In this document: positions 22,451-32,079 of the stretch, piece after piece | Position numbering within the stretch: the first letter of the stretch is position 1 | Layout: every line of letters starts with the position of its first letter | Origin: Bacteroidota bacterium | GTDB taxonomy: Bacteria > Bacteroidota > Bacteroidia > Palsa-965 | Assembly: GCA_013288325.1 (NCBI GenBank) | Contig: JABDCB010000002.1 | Coordinates: 53,453-117,452 of the forward strand | DNA: 64,000 nt | Direction: 5' to 3' | The notes under the pieces: model-generated | The model's database searches: none | The model's input: only the letters and a program-made list of their open reading frames with translations | Told to the model about the DNA's origin: nothing | Made by a program: the position numbers and the translations under genes

Positions 22451-23578
22451 TTACTTGTAAAAGTCTGATATGCCCCTGCAAATCAGTCTCACCTGTTCTG
22501 GCGTTAGCCCAAAAAAGAGAGGTAACCGTACGAGACAATCTGAATATCTATCTGCATGGGCCAATGTACGTCCGTCGTGCTTATCCTGGTAATAGGTACT
22601 TTTATGGAGTGAGAGATAATGAAATACAGAGTTGATATCCATTTGCTTTAGAAAAAGAATCAACTTGTCCCGTTCTTCTGCATTCTGGCATAGAAGGTAA
22701 AACAAATGAGCATTATTTGTATCGCCTGCAGGGATCGAGGGTAAAACAATGCTCTTCTTCGCTTCCAGGTGTTTCAAGGAATCCATGTACATGTTCCAAA
22801 GAAGTATACGTTTTTCCTGGATTGGTTTCTTATTTTCCAATTGGGCATAAAGGAATGCGGCAAGGATATCTGAAGGGAGATAACTGGAACCGATATCCAC
22901 CCAACTGTATTTGTCAATTTCTCCGCGAAAGAAAGCAGATCGGTTGGTTCCTTTTTCACGGATTATTTCTGCTCGTTTGATGAAGCGTTCGTCATTGATG
23001 ACCAACATGCCCCCTTCGCCACAAATTATGTTCTTTGTTTCGTGAAACGAGAAAGCCGCGAGATGGCCAAAACTTCCGGCAGGCTTTCCCTGGTAATAGC
23101 TGTCGATAGCCTGGGCGGCATCTTCAATCACATAGAGATTATAGCGCAAGGCCAGTTCAAGGAGTGGCTTCATATCGCAGCAAAAACCGGCATAATGAAC
23201 GGGTACAATAGCTTTGGTTCGCTTCGTAATTAAAGGCTCTATTGCGGAGATGTCCAGATTTGGATTGTCGGCACAGCTGTCTGAAAAAACAATATGAGCT
23301 CCGCGGAGAACGAAAGCATTCGCTGTTGAAACGAATGTATATGAAGGCATAATGACCTCATCTCCCGGTTGAATGTCAATCAGCATTGCGGCTATTTCCA
23401 ATGCCGCGGTGCATGATGTAGTTAACAGGACTTTACGGAATCCATATGTCTCTTCAAAGAAAGAGTGACATTTCTTTGTGAAGAGCCCATCTCCGGATAT
23501 TTTGCCGGATTCGACGGCAAGCCGAATGTAATCGGCTTCTTTTCCGGTCAAATAAGGTTTGTTAAAAGGAATATGCAT
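22451..23578 (-). CDS. rffA: dTDP-4-amino-4,6-dideoxygalactose transaminase-like (DegT/DnrJ/EryC1 family)
   Basis: IPFNKPYLTGKEADYI...GDGLFTKKC...TTSCTAALEIAAMLIDIQPGDEVIMPSYTFVSTANAFVLRGA...EDAAQAIDSYYQGKPAGSFGHLAAFSFHETKN. Confidence 0.85.
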   Translation of the reverse strand: MHIPFNKPYLTGKEADYIRLAVESGKISGDGLFTKKCHSFFEETYGFRKVLLTTSCTAALEIAAMLIDIQPGDEVIMPSYTFVSTANAFVLRGAHIVFSDSCADNPNLDISAIEPLITKRTKAIVPVHYAGFCCDMKPLLELALRYNLYVIEDAAQAIDSYYQGKPAGSFGHLAAFSFHETKNIICGEGGMLVINDERFIKRAEIIREKGTNRSAFFRGEIDKYSWVDIGSSYLPSDILAAFLYAQLENKKPIQEKRILLWNMYMDSLKHLEAKKSIVLPSIPAGDTNNAHLFYLLCQNAEERDKLILFLKQMDINSVFHYLSLHKSTYYQDKHDGRTLAHADRYSDCLVRLPLFFGLTPEQVRLICRGISDFYK

Positions 23579-23581
23579 GAG

Positions 23582-24493
23582 TTAGTTTTTACGAAGTATA
23601 GCTAGTCCGAAACCAGTTTTTCCATATCCATTGCCATTGTATAACATATACCGTTCTCCCTTATGATCGAAAATAAAAGGATATTCAACCGATTCGGAAT
23701 CCCACCCGCTCGGAGAGATATTTATTCCCGACAATTCATCTTTTCGGATCCAGTTTAATGCATCGGAAGACTCTGCATATCCGATCCGGTAAGACAAGCC
23801 GCGGTACGAATACCACATCTTATAGATTCCTTTTTCTTTGATCACAAATGGTCGGCTCATGGCATACTCTGCTTCATTCTTGAATGGAATAGCGATGCGC
23901 CCGGATCGATTCCAGTGTAAGGCGTCAGTCGATTCGGCATATTTGATCAGATGTGCCATATCTTCAATTTTCGAACCCCAGCCCAGGTTGGATCCGTACC
24001 ACATCCTGTATAAGCCGCTATCTTCAAATACAAAGGGGTATGAGATGGAAAAAGGATCCACATGCCCCCGGTCCATCAGCGGGGCTTGACTGTAACGTTC
24101 GTAACGCCCCGTCGTTTCATTCAAAATAGCCAGACCGATGCTGTTTCTCCAGGGAACAGTAACCCCGAGATTCCAGCCTAGATAGTAGAGAAATTTTTTA
24201 TTATTTACTGTCAGCATACAAGAAAGGGATACTCCGCTATCGTCGAAGGTTCCGATTTCTCCCGGGCAAAGGACCGGCTCATCGGAAATAGCCAGGACGG
24301 TGAATGGAGGCTTGAGTTCAAGGTCGATATAGCCGATGTGAGCCCGGTTTTCTTTGGTCCGTGTGCTGAAATAGATACGAAATACGTCCCCATGCAGGTT
24401 TTCTGCCACACAGTTGGCTGCATGGCTTTGCATCCAGGGGTGGATGGCATGTGGTTCGAAGAGTTGTCCAAGTTTATCCCAGTACATGTTCAA
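23582..24493 (-). CDS. glycosidase-like five-bladed beta-propeller protein (GH43/GH130-like)
   Basis: Repeated 'GxYRMWYGSN', 'GIYKMWYSYRG', 'GERYMLYNGNGYG' motifs typical of glycosidase-like propellers in polysaccharide loci. Confidence 0.65.
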   Translation of the reverse strand: MNMYWDKLGQLFEPHAIHPWMQSHAANCVAENLHGDVFRIYFSTRTKENRAHIGYIDLELKPPFTVLAISDEPVLCPGEIGTFDDSGVSLSCMLTVNNKKFLYYLGWNLGVTVPWRNSIGLAILNETTGRYERYSQAPLMDRGHVDPFSISYPFVFEDSGLYRMWYGSNLGWGSKIEDMAHLIKYAESTDALHWNRSGRIAIPFKNEAEYAMSRPFVIKEKGIYKMWYSYRGLSYRIGYAESSDALNWIRKDELSGINISPSGWDSESVEYPFIFDHKGERYMLYNGNGYGKTGFGLAILRKN

Positions 24494-25158
24494 GATATGG
24501 TTAGTTCGTCACTCCGCTTGTCGAAAACGGAAGAGCGGGCCGGGAGTATCACCTCCTTCGGATTCGTATTTTTCATAATAATGGCGCCTGCCGCGATCAA
24601 GGTTTCCGGAGCAATTTCGATGTTGTCACGAAGAGTGGCGTTGACACCAATAAAGCAATGGTGCGTAATGCGGGTAAAACCGGATACGACCACATGAGAA
24701 GTCAGAAAATTATGATCTCCAATAACTCCGTCGTGGCCAATGTGATTCCCACTCCACAATACGTTGTTGGAGCCTATTTTCACGAAAGGCTGAATCGTAT
24801 TGTCTTCCAGGATAAAATTATTGTCTCCGATCGGTTCCTCGGTCAGGAACGAGCAGCGAGGGCTGATATAATTCGGAAGCGTATATCCGAGGCCTTTCAT
24901 TTGATGGTACAGATTTTCCCGTACTTTGTTCATCTGATTGTACCCCACGGCAACAAACGCATCGCAAGTGGCTGGCGGGAAAAGTTTCTGCAGATCCTCG
25001 ATAGCGTATACAGTTCGGTCGTCAAATGTAGGAGTATTCAGGTAAGCTCTGTTAACCGCATATCCCACCACTTCGTAGCCCTTGTCTTTTTCGAAATAAA
25101 ACCGGGCTAAGCGGGAATTGGGAGAATTTCCTATGATGATGATTTTTCGTTTACTCAT
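24490..25158 (-). CDS. NeuD/PglD-like sugar O/N-acyltransferase (left-handed beta-helix)
   Basis: KIIIIGNSPNSRLARFYFEKDKGYEVVGYAVN then hexapeptide repeats (IGDNNFILEDNTIQPFVKIGSNNVLWSGNHIGHDGVIGDHNFLTSHVVVSG). 4-nt ATGA overlap with next gene; MSKRK start at 25158 preferred. Confidence 0.8.
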   Translation of the reverse strand: MSKRKIIIIGNSPNSRLARFYFEKDKGYEVVGYAVNRAYLNTPTFDDRTVYAIEDLQKLFPPATCDAFVAVGYNQMNKVRENLYHQMKGLGYTLPNYISPRCSFLTEEPIGDNNFILEDNTIQPFVKIGSNNVLWSGNHIGHDGVIGDHNFLTSHVVVSGFTRITHHCFIGVNATLRDNIEIAPETLIAAGAIIMKNTNPKEVILPARSSVFDKRSDELTIS

Positions 25159-25165
25159 GATCCTG

Positions 25166-25933
25166 TTAGTTGAATTTTTTGGTGTAGGAAGGATATGCAT
25201 CTCCGGTATTGAAAATAAGATCGAGAACACTCACCCCATGCTCAAAGGGCGGAAAAAGTTGCGGATATTCAGGATAATTACTGTAGTCAAAATAATGCAC
25301 TCCAATATCTGCAGCTACGAAGAGCTCCTCCTGCATGTAATTTTTCGCCGCAGGCCCAGAGTAATAATCCGTAGCCCTTCTTTTTTTGCAAAGATCTACT
25401 AGACATTCTGTTTTTCCGGTTGCGAGTTCGAAATCGCTGGACCAAAGCATAGGTGTATGAATGTTCAATAGATCGCAGATGCCTTTCAGGAAAAGGTAGT
25501 TTACTTTGCTCAGAAAGACCTCTTCCGCCGCTTGGGCATAAAGATTCTGAAAATGCGATTTGTGTTTCTCGAAATGAGGAGCTCTCGAATAATAATTCAC
25601 GATAGTGGCCCAGTGGTTTTTTGCCCAGGTGGGGTCTGAGATCCGGGTCTCATTAATCTTTTGATGGTATTTTCCTTTAACTTCTACAGGAATGGTCAGC
25701 CACTGTAGGCCGTTGTTCGTTTTTATATAATTCCGGTTTCTCCAGTCACGTCGTGTATACTGCATGTCGTCATACAGGATGAATTCATCTACCGACCGGA
25801 TGGCGTCGAAGTAGCCTTTCCAGGGAATGTAGTTTGATTGAGTGATGATTATTTTTTTACTCACGATATTCGCAATAGCGTTCAAATAGAGTTTGTTCAG
25901 TGGGAATTTTTTTTGATCCGATTTATTCTCCAT
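25166..25933 (-). CDS. WbqC family protein
   Basis: KIIITQSNYIPWKGYFDAIRSVDEFILYDDMQYTRRDWRNRNYIKTNNG, WbqC signature. A GTG start at 25864 (VSKKIIIT) would avoid overlap with the upstream gene. Confidence 0.88.
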   Translation of the reverse strand: MENKSDQKKFPLNKLYLNAIANIVSKKIIITQSNYIPWKGYFDAIRSVDEFILYDDMQYTRRDWRNRNYIKTNNGLQWLTIPVEVKGKYHQKINETRISDPTWAKNHWATIVNYYSRAPHFEKHKSHFQNLYAQAAEEVFLSKVNYLFLKGICDLLNIHTPMLWSSDFELATGKTECLVDLCKKRRATDYYSGPAAKNYMQEELFVAADIGVHYFDYSNYPEYPQLFPPFEHGVSVLDLIFNTGDAYPSYTKKFN

Positions 25934-26706
25934 GCAACCACACTTTCCGGAACCTGGGATTCATATCCCAGGAAGCGGCGCAGGGCCGGATCATCAATAT
26001 ACTTTTCACCCAGGAATTTGGGTATGTCAATTTGCTGCTTTAGCAGGGGTTTAACATACACATGATTCACAGCGCGGCGGATATTGGGCGACCGGTTAAA
26101 CCCTGCTTTGTGCAAAATCATTGAGTCGAAAACCACTACAGATCCGGCAGGGGCATTTACCTGCTTTTTATGTGATTCCATATATTTTGAAGAAGGAACG
26201 GTTTCCAGTTTGTGTGAAAAGGGGAGCACGATGGTGCCACCGGTATCTTCTGAAAAATCATCAATGCAGTATAAGGCGCCTATGGCAAGAGGGCTGGAAA
26301 TCGAAAAATTCTGATAGGGCAAATCGCGGTGCCAGGAGCTCTGGTGGTGCTCTTCCTCCGGTTTGTTGATGATTCCGTTCTGTAGATGTAATATGTAGTA
26401 ATCACCAAGCAATTGTCTAACCACATCATTCACGCTGGGATGTGCGGCAAGTTTCAGGAAATAGTCGTCGTAAGCCAAAGGCAGCCTAACCGTGTTCAGT
26501 TCGTTGATGCCAGCAAGTTCTTCCCGTGAAAACTCACGTACTTGTGCTTCGTTCAATACATCCAGACGTCGTCGGATTTCAATCAGTTCTTCCCCATTTA
26601 AGACATCTTTCAGGATTGTATATCCATTAATGCGGATCTCTTCCAGATGCAATTCCTGGTCTGATCCGACCCTTGTCTGATGTGTGATACCGTAGGATTT
26701 TTCCAT
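25897..26706 (-). CDS. phytanoyl-CoA dioxygenase (PhyH) family protein
   Basis: YTILKDVLNGEELIEIRRRLDVL...QSSWHRDLPYQNFSISSPLAIGALYCIDDFSEDTGGTIVLPFSHK...AGSVVVFDSMILHKAGFNRS; HxD...H Fe(II) triad visible. Confidence 0.85.
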   Translation of the reverse strand: MEKSYGITHQTRVGSDQELHLEEIRINGYTILKDVLNGEELIEIRRRLDVLNEAQVREFSREELAGINELNTVRLPLAYDDYFLKLAAHPSVNDVVRQLLGDYYILHLQNGIINKPEEEHHQSSWHRDLPYQNFSISSPLAIGALYCIDDFSEDTGGTIVLPFSHKLETVPSSKYMESHKKQVNAPAGSVVVFDSMILHKAGFNRSPNIRRAVNHVYVKPLLKQQIDIPKFLGEKYIDDPALRRFLGYESQVPESVVAWRINRIKKNSH

Positions 26707-26716
26707 GGAGGGGTGA

Positions 26717-27484
26717 TTAAGCAAGTGTATATTCACAATAGACTACGAGGTTGCCGGTATGATTTTTATACAAGCGCTGCAACACATAAAACGGATAAAG
26801 TACCCACTGATTCAAAAAGATTTTCAGGTACCAGGGGAATACCGTTTTAAAAGGAGTACCCCGGTTGCCGGATAGGATCGTTTGCTCCTGCATAGACAGA
26901 TTTTTTTTATACCCTTCATTCTTAGCCACAAGTCTGTTTGAAAGACCGAGGAGCCAATTGGAGAGGGGAAAAGTGAGCCCTGATAAATCAGTGATTCTTA
27001 GTCCGTATTCTTTTGCAATCGTTTTCAGATCTTCAAACTCATAACGTTTGTAATGCCCAGCTATCTCATCTTCAATACCCCAGTGCTTTTTTGAAGAGGG
27101 AACAAAAATGGCAATAGTCCCTGCTTTGTTTAACAGCTTTCTGCAAGAGGTAAAATATGCCTCAACCTGTTTTTCATCCAAGTGTTCAATAACCATGCTT
27201 GAAAAAATCAGATCATACTTTTCTGTGTGTGGGAAGCTAAGGAAATCCTCGTTAATGACTTTGTAGTGGCCTTCTTCTACGAAGCGGCTGTTTCGTTGTA
27301 GATTGTTGCGGCAAGCTTCCGCATTCAGGTCAAAGCCTATCCCTGTGTATCCATTGTGCAAGAGAATAGCAGACAGAATTCCATTTCCGCTGCCGATTTC
27401 GCAAAATCGTTTTGGCTTCAGCCGGGCTATCCGTTTCTTGAAATACATGCGCTGAAGAATAGATCCAGGGGCTATTTCTTCCAT
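26717..27484 (-). CDS. class I SAM-dependent methyltransferase
   Basis: RFCEIGSGNGILSAILLHNGYTGIGFDLN ... YDLIFSSMVIEHLDEK. Confidence 0.85.
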   Translation of the reverse strand: MEEIAPGSILQRMYFKKRIARLKPKRFCEIGSGNGILSAILLHNGYTGIGFDLNAEACRNNLQRNSRFVEEGHYKVINEDFLSFPHTEKYDLIFSSMVIEHLDEKQVEAYFTSCRKLLNKAGTIAIFVPSSKKHWGIEDEIAGHYKRYEFEDLKTIAKEYGLRITDLSGLTFPLSNWLLGLSNRLVAKNEGYKKNLSMQEQTILSGNRGTPFKTVFPWYLKIFLNQWVLYPFYVLQRLYKNHTGNLVVYCEYTLA

Positions 27485-28419
27485 GTGAGATTCAGTTTTT
27501 TATCTACAAAATAGAGGGGGCGGTTCTTGGACTGGTCGAAAATTTTTCCGATGTAGATGCCAGCGATTCCTATGGACATCAGAATGAGTCCGGTAGAAAG
27601 AAGTACTAGCATAGCCAGGGAAGTATAACCTGCCAGGGCGCCGTTTGCAAAATAGTTAAATACAAGGTAACCGGCCAGCAGAATAGCCACCAGACAGATA
27701 AAAAATCCCAACGAAACAGAAATCCGAAGAAGTTTATCTGATTGGGAAGTAATTCCGTTTAAAGCATGTTTGATCAGTTTGGAAAACGTGTAAGAGCTTT
27801 TTCCCTCAGGCCTTTTGCGGTGCTCGATGATTACTTCGGTGTACGAAAAGCCCAGGACACGAAGAATCATAAGATAGTGGCGGTGTGTATCTTTGATCGA
27901 AAGAAAGGCGTCTACAACTTTTCGGGATAACATGGAAAAGGAGCCAACAGCACGGCTTGCTGCCTGATTTTCGGACAGATAATTAAAAATTCGAAAGAAA
28001 ATAGCAGCGGTCATGTTTTTAAAAAACGAATGTTCTCTCGTTTTCTTGATCGTGTAAACGATATCATAACCTTCCTGGATTTTCTTATATAGCTCCCTGA
28101 TATACTTCGGGTCATCCTGCAAATCGCAATCCATCACCACCACATAATTCCCCGAAGCTTCCTGCAACCCGGCTGTAATGGCAAAATGCTGTCCGAAATT
28201 CCGGCTCAGTTTAACACCTTTCACCAAGGGGTTACGCAAGCAATTTTCTTCTATTTTGCGCCAGCTGTTATCGGGACTTCCATCCTCAACGAGAATAATT
28301 TCATAGTTAGGGGTAATCTGTGATAGCTCGGCTTGAATCGCTTCTACCAATTTGTCGACAATTCCTTCTGCTCCGTATACAGGTGATACCACTGAAATTT
28401 CTACGGTAGAGTTGTTCAT
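27472..28419 (-). CDS. glycosyltransferase family 2, GtrB/DPM1-like with C-terminal TM segments
   Basis: EISVVSPVYGAEGIVDKLVEAI...EIILVEDGSPDNSW...KGVKLSRNFGQHFAITAGLQEASGNYVVVMDCDLQDDPKYI; two C-terminal TM helices. Confidence 0.92.
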   Translation of the reverse strand: MNNSTVEISVVSPVYGAEGIVDKLVEAIQAELSQITPNYEIILVEDGSPDNSWRKIEENCLRNPLVKGVKLSRNFGQHFAITAGLQEASGNYVVVMDCDLQDDPKYIRELYKKIQEGYDIVYTIKKTREHSFFKNMTAAIFFRIFNYLSENQAASRAVGSFSMLSRKVVDAFLSIKDTHRHYLMILRVLGFSYTEVIIEHRKRPEGKSSYTFSKLIKHALNGITSQSDKLLRISVSLGFFICLVAILLAGYLVFNYFANGALAGYTSLAMLVLLSTGLILMSIGIAGIYIGKIFDQSKNRPLYFVDKKLNLTWKK

Positions 28420-28542
28420 AAAGGAGCTTGCATGTGCTGGTGAATACGGCTTGTAAATATAGGTTTTTTTTTAAAGAAATGGCTTGCTAATGGGGTTGTA
28501 AATCGTTGCCAATATCAGAGATTATAGAAAAAAGAGGCGAGA

Positions 28543-29373
28543 TTATGGTTTGGTAGCGATAAAAAAGCAGCTCCCACCAAACGGAATGCGACGACCTTTT
28601 TGCAGCCGGGATCGTTCCTTGTCCCAGATTGCATCCATCATCCGGGTAAGAAGACCTTTGTCGTGCTGGTGGTCTTTTAATTGTTTATTCAGATCATGAT
28701 TTTTTGTTTTGATTCCCAACCAGCTTGGAATACAACGGGCAAATAAGATCGGCAAAGGCAAGATGGAAAAAAAATAGGTGGAATAGACCGGCTGAAACCC
28801 TGCATTTTTCAGAACACGCCGCATACTACGCAAGGTATAGCGACGAAAATGCCCGGCATAAACATCTTCAGAAGACCAAAGTAGTTTATAAGCGGGGACA
28901 GTGATGAAGACCAATCCGCCTGGCTTCAGGTAGCGATGAACCTCCTTCAGAAAACCCAGATCGTCCTGGATATGCTCGACCACATCAAAGAGGCCTACCG
29001 AACCGAGCGAAGATTCGCGAAAACCGGCTCCGTTGAGCGTTGAGCAGATTACCCAGGGGAGTCCACTCTTTTTTGCATTTTGGGTTCCACTTCCGGGTTC
29101 CACAAGTATGGCTTCAATGCCAGATTCCGTCAGACCTTTAGCTACAAAACCGTTACCTCCGCCAACGTCGAAAAAAACGTTGTCAGGACAATGATGTTTC
29201 ACAGCATCAATGATGATGTTATTTCTGTGCTTGAACCAAAAGCTATTCTTTTCAATCTGGAAACAATGGTCGTTCCCTTCAGAAGGATACGAAATGGATT
29301 CAGTACCCCCTTTGGGATAATAGATGCCGTCATCCTGCAATTTTATATTTGTCGCAATTGAATTAATGTCCAT
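28543..29373 (-). CDS. class I SAM-dependent methyltransferase
   Basis: NVFFDVGGGNGFVAKGLTESGIEAILVEPG ... VGLFDVVEHIQDDLGFLKEVHRYLKPGGLVFITVPAYKLLWSSED. Confidence 0.87.
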   Translation of the reverse strand: MDINSIATNIKLQDDGIYYPKGGTESISYPSEGNDHCFQIEKNSFWFKHRNNIIIDAVKHHCPDNVFFDVGGGNGFVAKGLTESGIEAILVEPGSGTQNAKKSGLPWVICSTLNGAGFRESSLGSVGLFDVVEHIQDDLGFLKEVHRYLKPGGLVFITVPAYKLLWSSEDVYAGHFRRYTLRSMRRVLKNAGFQPVYSTYFFSILPLPILFARCIPSWLGIKTKNHDLNKQLKDHQHDKGLLTRMMDAIWDKERSRLQKGRRIPFGGSCFFIATKP

Positions 29374-29511
29374 ATGCTTACCAGATTATGCGTTATGCAA
29401 ATGAACGAAATTTCACGAATTCTCTTCACTGGTTCAGCTCGGTTTTGTACCGGGAGGGCGAAACTAAAGGAATTTGGGAAAAAATGTAATTTTACAAAAA
29501 AATCAACCAAT

Positions 29512-30948
29512 ATGCTTCAAACACAGGAATCTGCAAGGGAAAAGTATATCTGGCGCATTTCTCTTTTCCTGCTCCTTATCCCCTTTTTTATCTGTTATTT
29601 ATATTTCGCATTCTGTAGCCGGTTCACCGCTGACGATTACAGCCTGATGGCACTTCACCGTCAGCTCGGTATCTTTCGGTTTCCGGTTTGGTTTTACATG
29701 AATCAGGAAGGATGCTTTTCCGGTTGGATTTATTCAACTTTCATGGTCAAATTTATGCTTTCCCTGAGTCGACCCCTGATCTATCTGATTCTCTTTTTCA
29801 TTTTTTCTGCCTGGTGTCAATATAGAGCTTTGCGACGCATTTTTTTGCATTACATTGGAGGATTCAGTGTTCAAACAGGAGTATATGTGGTAGCAATTAT
29901 CCTCGCATCATACTACCTGACAAGCTACGGCACCGCGGAAACTTTTTATTGGTGTGTCGGTAGTGGATATTTGGTGTATGGCAGCCTTTTTCTGTACGCC
30001 TTTAGTGTCTTTATAACGACAGATAACAGATGGCAACTTGGAATTTGTTACCTGGCCTTCTTTGTCTTTGGTATGTCGCGGCTAAATTTTATCAGTACGG
30101 CCGGCACGCTTTTAGGCTTTTTTATTTTGTATGAATTAATATGGAAGAAAACATGGAGCTGGAAATACGTTCTGGCATTGATTGTCCTTTGTGCCGGACT
30201 TGTAATTTACGTGGTTGCTCCGGGTAATTACATTCGTCGAGGAAGCTCCGATTTACCTTCATTCCAAATATTTTTCTCCAATATATCGCATGTATTCGCG
30301 CATTTTTTTCTTATTAAATTTAAATTGCGACCACTGTTGCAATACCTCTGCCTGGTTGCTCCGGCTTATTTCATTGGCAGCCATTACCGCGAAAGGATTA
30401 CGAAGATATACCCTCATGCACGTCGAATGATCCAGATGCAATTGTTATTTGGAGCTCTTTTGGGTGTCATCGTGCTGGTGAATTCGGCAGCCATGGCGGT
30501 TGCTGAATCCGGTATTGCACACGATCGCGTCAATTTGTTGGTTGATATAATGTTTGTGGTACTTCTTGTGAGTGCTTTCCTGCATGCGGGAGCTTATTGG
30601 CCCATTCCTTCGCGTTTTTTGTGGCTGGTTCCTGTATGTGGCATTCTTTCATCAGCTTTCTTTCTCATTCGATTGGAAACATACCGCGAATCTGCCCGGC
30701 AGAATGCGAAAGCGGATGATTTACGTATCGAGCAGATTAAACAGACTCTGGTCAACATGAAAACAACTCCGGTAGATACGCTATTCCTGGAGCCTTTGCC
30801 CACTTGCGGAATGCTTTATGATTGGGATTTGAAAAAACTGGATGGAAAATCTGGCTGGGGTGGCTTAAATAACGGTCTGATGCTATTTTTCCAAACTCCG
30901 TTTAAGATCGATAGCGGCTCTGTGAACCGGAACCATGGTCAGTATTAG
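29512..30948 (+). CDS. multi-spanning membrane protein, DUF6056/GT-C-like
   Basis: Many TM helices; early acidic motif 'FCSRFTADDYSLM' followed by TMs as in GT-C-like proteins. MLQTQESAREKYIW start at 29512 preferred. Confidence 0.65.
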   Translation: MLQTQESAREKYIWRISLFLLLIPFFICYLYFAFCSRFTADDYSLMALHRQLGIFRFPVWFYMNQEGCFSGWIYSTFMVKFMLSLSRPLIYLILFFIFSAWCQYRALRRIFLHYIGGFSVQTGVYVVAIILASYYLTSYGTAETFYWCVGSGYLVYGSLFLYAFSVFITTDNRWQLGICYLAFFVFGMSRLNFISTAGTLLGFFILYELIWKKTWSWKYVLALIVLCAGLVIYVVAPGNYIRRGSSDLPSFQIFFSNISHVFAHFFLIKFKLRPLLQYLCLVAPAYFIGSHYRERITKIYPHARRMIQMQLLFGALLGVIVLVNSAAMAVAESGIAHDRVNLLVDIMFVVLLVSAFLHAGAYWPIPSRFLWLVPVCGILSSAFFLIRLETYRESARQNAKADDLRIEQIKQTLVNMKTTPVDTLFLEPLPTCGMLYDWDLKKLDGKSGWGGLNNGLMLFFQTPFKIDSGSVNRNHGQY

Positions 30949-31156
30949 GCACTTTCGCATGCCACCGATGTAGCTAACAGATCTGCCAAAGTTATTGGAT
31001 TTTCCAGACTGGAGTCCTCTTAATCCAACACAGTGAGAATTTTTGAATGAAATGGCCGGGATTCTGAAAAGTTCAATTTTGAATCGGGCTACTAACAGCT
31101 ATATTTTAAGTGCCAATTCGCTGGACTTCTTGAGTAAAAGGACCTTAATATTCATG

Positions 31157-31444
31157 CTATACAGATTTCTTAAACCATTTCTTAGCACTGAGTCTCCGAT
31201 GCGGGCAGCCTGGCCAGCAACAGGGTCTGCGCTTTCCTTCGAGAAGCTCTTCACCCAATCGTTTTATATGCCCTTTTCTTGTTTCTGCTTTTTTGACAAT
31301 TGTGGTCCAGCATATCCATTCGTTACGTGCCAGTGGAGTCAAATCGTTCCATTTTTCCAATACATCCGGATTGGAAACCAACGCTTTCCTTAAATCATCT
31401 GGCACTTCATGTACCACGCCTTGAGCGATTATTGGTTTAGACAT
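31157..31444 (-). CDS. YdeI/OmpD-associated family protein
   Basis: VPDDLRKALVSNPDVLEKWNDLTPLARNEWICWTTIVKKAETRKGHIKRLGEELLEGKRRPCCWPGCPHR. Confidence 0.75.
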   Translation of the reverse strand: MSKPIIAQGVVHEVPDDLRKALVSNPDVLEKWNDLTPLARNEWICWTTIVKKAETRKGHIKRLGEELLEGKRRPCCWPGCPHRRLSAKKWFKKSV

Positions 31445-31538
31445 TGGAGTAGACTTTCAGAGTGGAAAAGGTAAGAATAAGGATTGAATTAGTGTGAAAG
31501 GAGATAAAGACAAGGAAGTGTGAGGGTGGGTGTGGAAG

Positions 31539-31592
31539 AAAAAACAGAGCGAATGCTTTTTCGCACTCGCTCTTCGTTCTCGCTCTGTTTTT
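31539..31592 (-). terminator. terminator downstream of tRNA (inverted repeat AAAACAGAGCGA/TCGCTCTGTTTT)
   Basis: On the minus strand: AAAACAGAGCGA...TCGCTCTGTTTTTTC. A second internal TCGCTC copy (31567-31572) gives an alternative stem. Confidence 0.7.
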
Positions 31593-31595
31593 GGG

Positions 31596-31669
31596 TGGGC
31601 CCACTTGGGATCGAACCAAGCACCCACAGATTATGAGTCTGTTGCTCTAACCGACTGAGCTATAGGCCC
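31596..31669 (-). tRNA. tRNA with CAT anticodon (Met elongator or Ile2)
   Basis: Minus strand GGGCCTA TA GCTC AGTCGGTTA GAGC A ACAGA CTCATAA TCTGT GGGTG CTTGG TTCGATC CCAAG TGGGCCC A; all four arms pair. Confidence 0.93.
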
Positions 31670-32079
31670 TATTATTTAAGGAATGCAAAAATAGACAATC
31701 AGCGTTAATCTGCAAACGACTTCTTTTAAAGAGCTTAAATATCTTCCTTGTAATTCATTATCAGGGAGATATGTGGACGGCTGTGAGATTGACAGGAATA
31801 CATCATGTAAAACGGCCTGCTCAGACATACCCTCATCCAATCCCTATCCTTACCTTTTGGATTCTGAAAGTGTAGAGTTTTGTAAAGACCGGCCGAATTC
31901 AGTTATCACAAACCTGACAATAGTCCTTTTAAACCAGATCCTGCACACGGAAATTTAACTCCCATTGTAAAGACGCTGGTTATTGGGAAAGTGGAATATT
32001 CTTTGGTAAAGGTGGAGTGAGCCAGCATGGCTATCGCCTCTCACTTTAAAAGAAGATAAGATTATGGAGAATATTAACC

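Noticed and set aside
29374-29511. N-terminal extension of the DUF6056 ORF
   Set aside because: Would start exactly at the divergent gene's start codon and consume the shared promoter region; internal ATG at 29512 is followed by the first TM.
31773-32035. Possible gene remnant (61-aa ORF and an overlapping frame reading ...HKPDNSPFKPDPAHGNLTPIVKTLVIGKVEYSLVKVE*)
   Set aside because: Looks mildly protein-like but lacks a start codon in the better frame and has no recognisable family; too weak to call.
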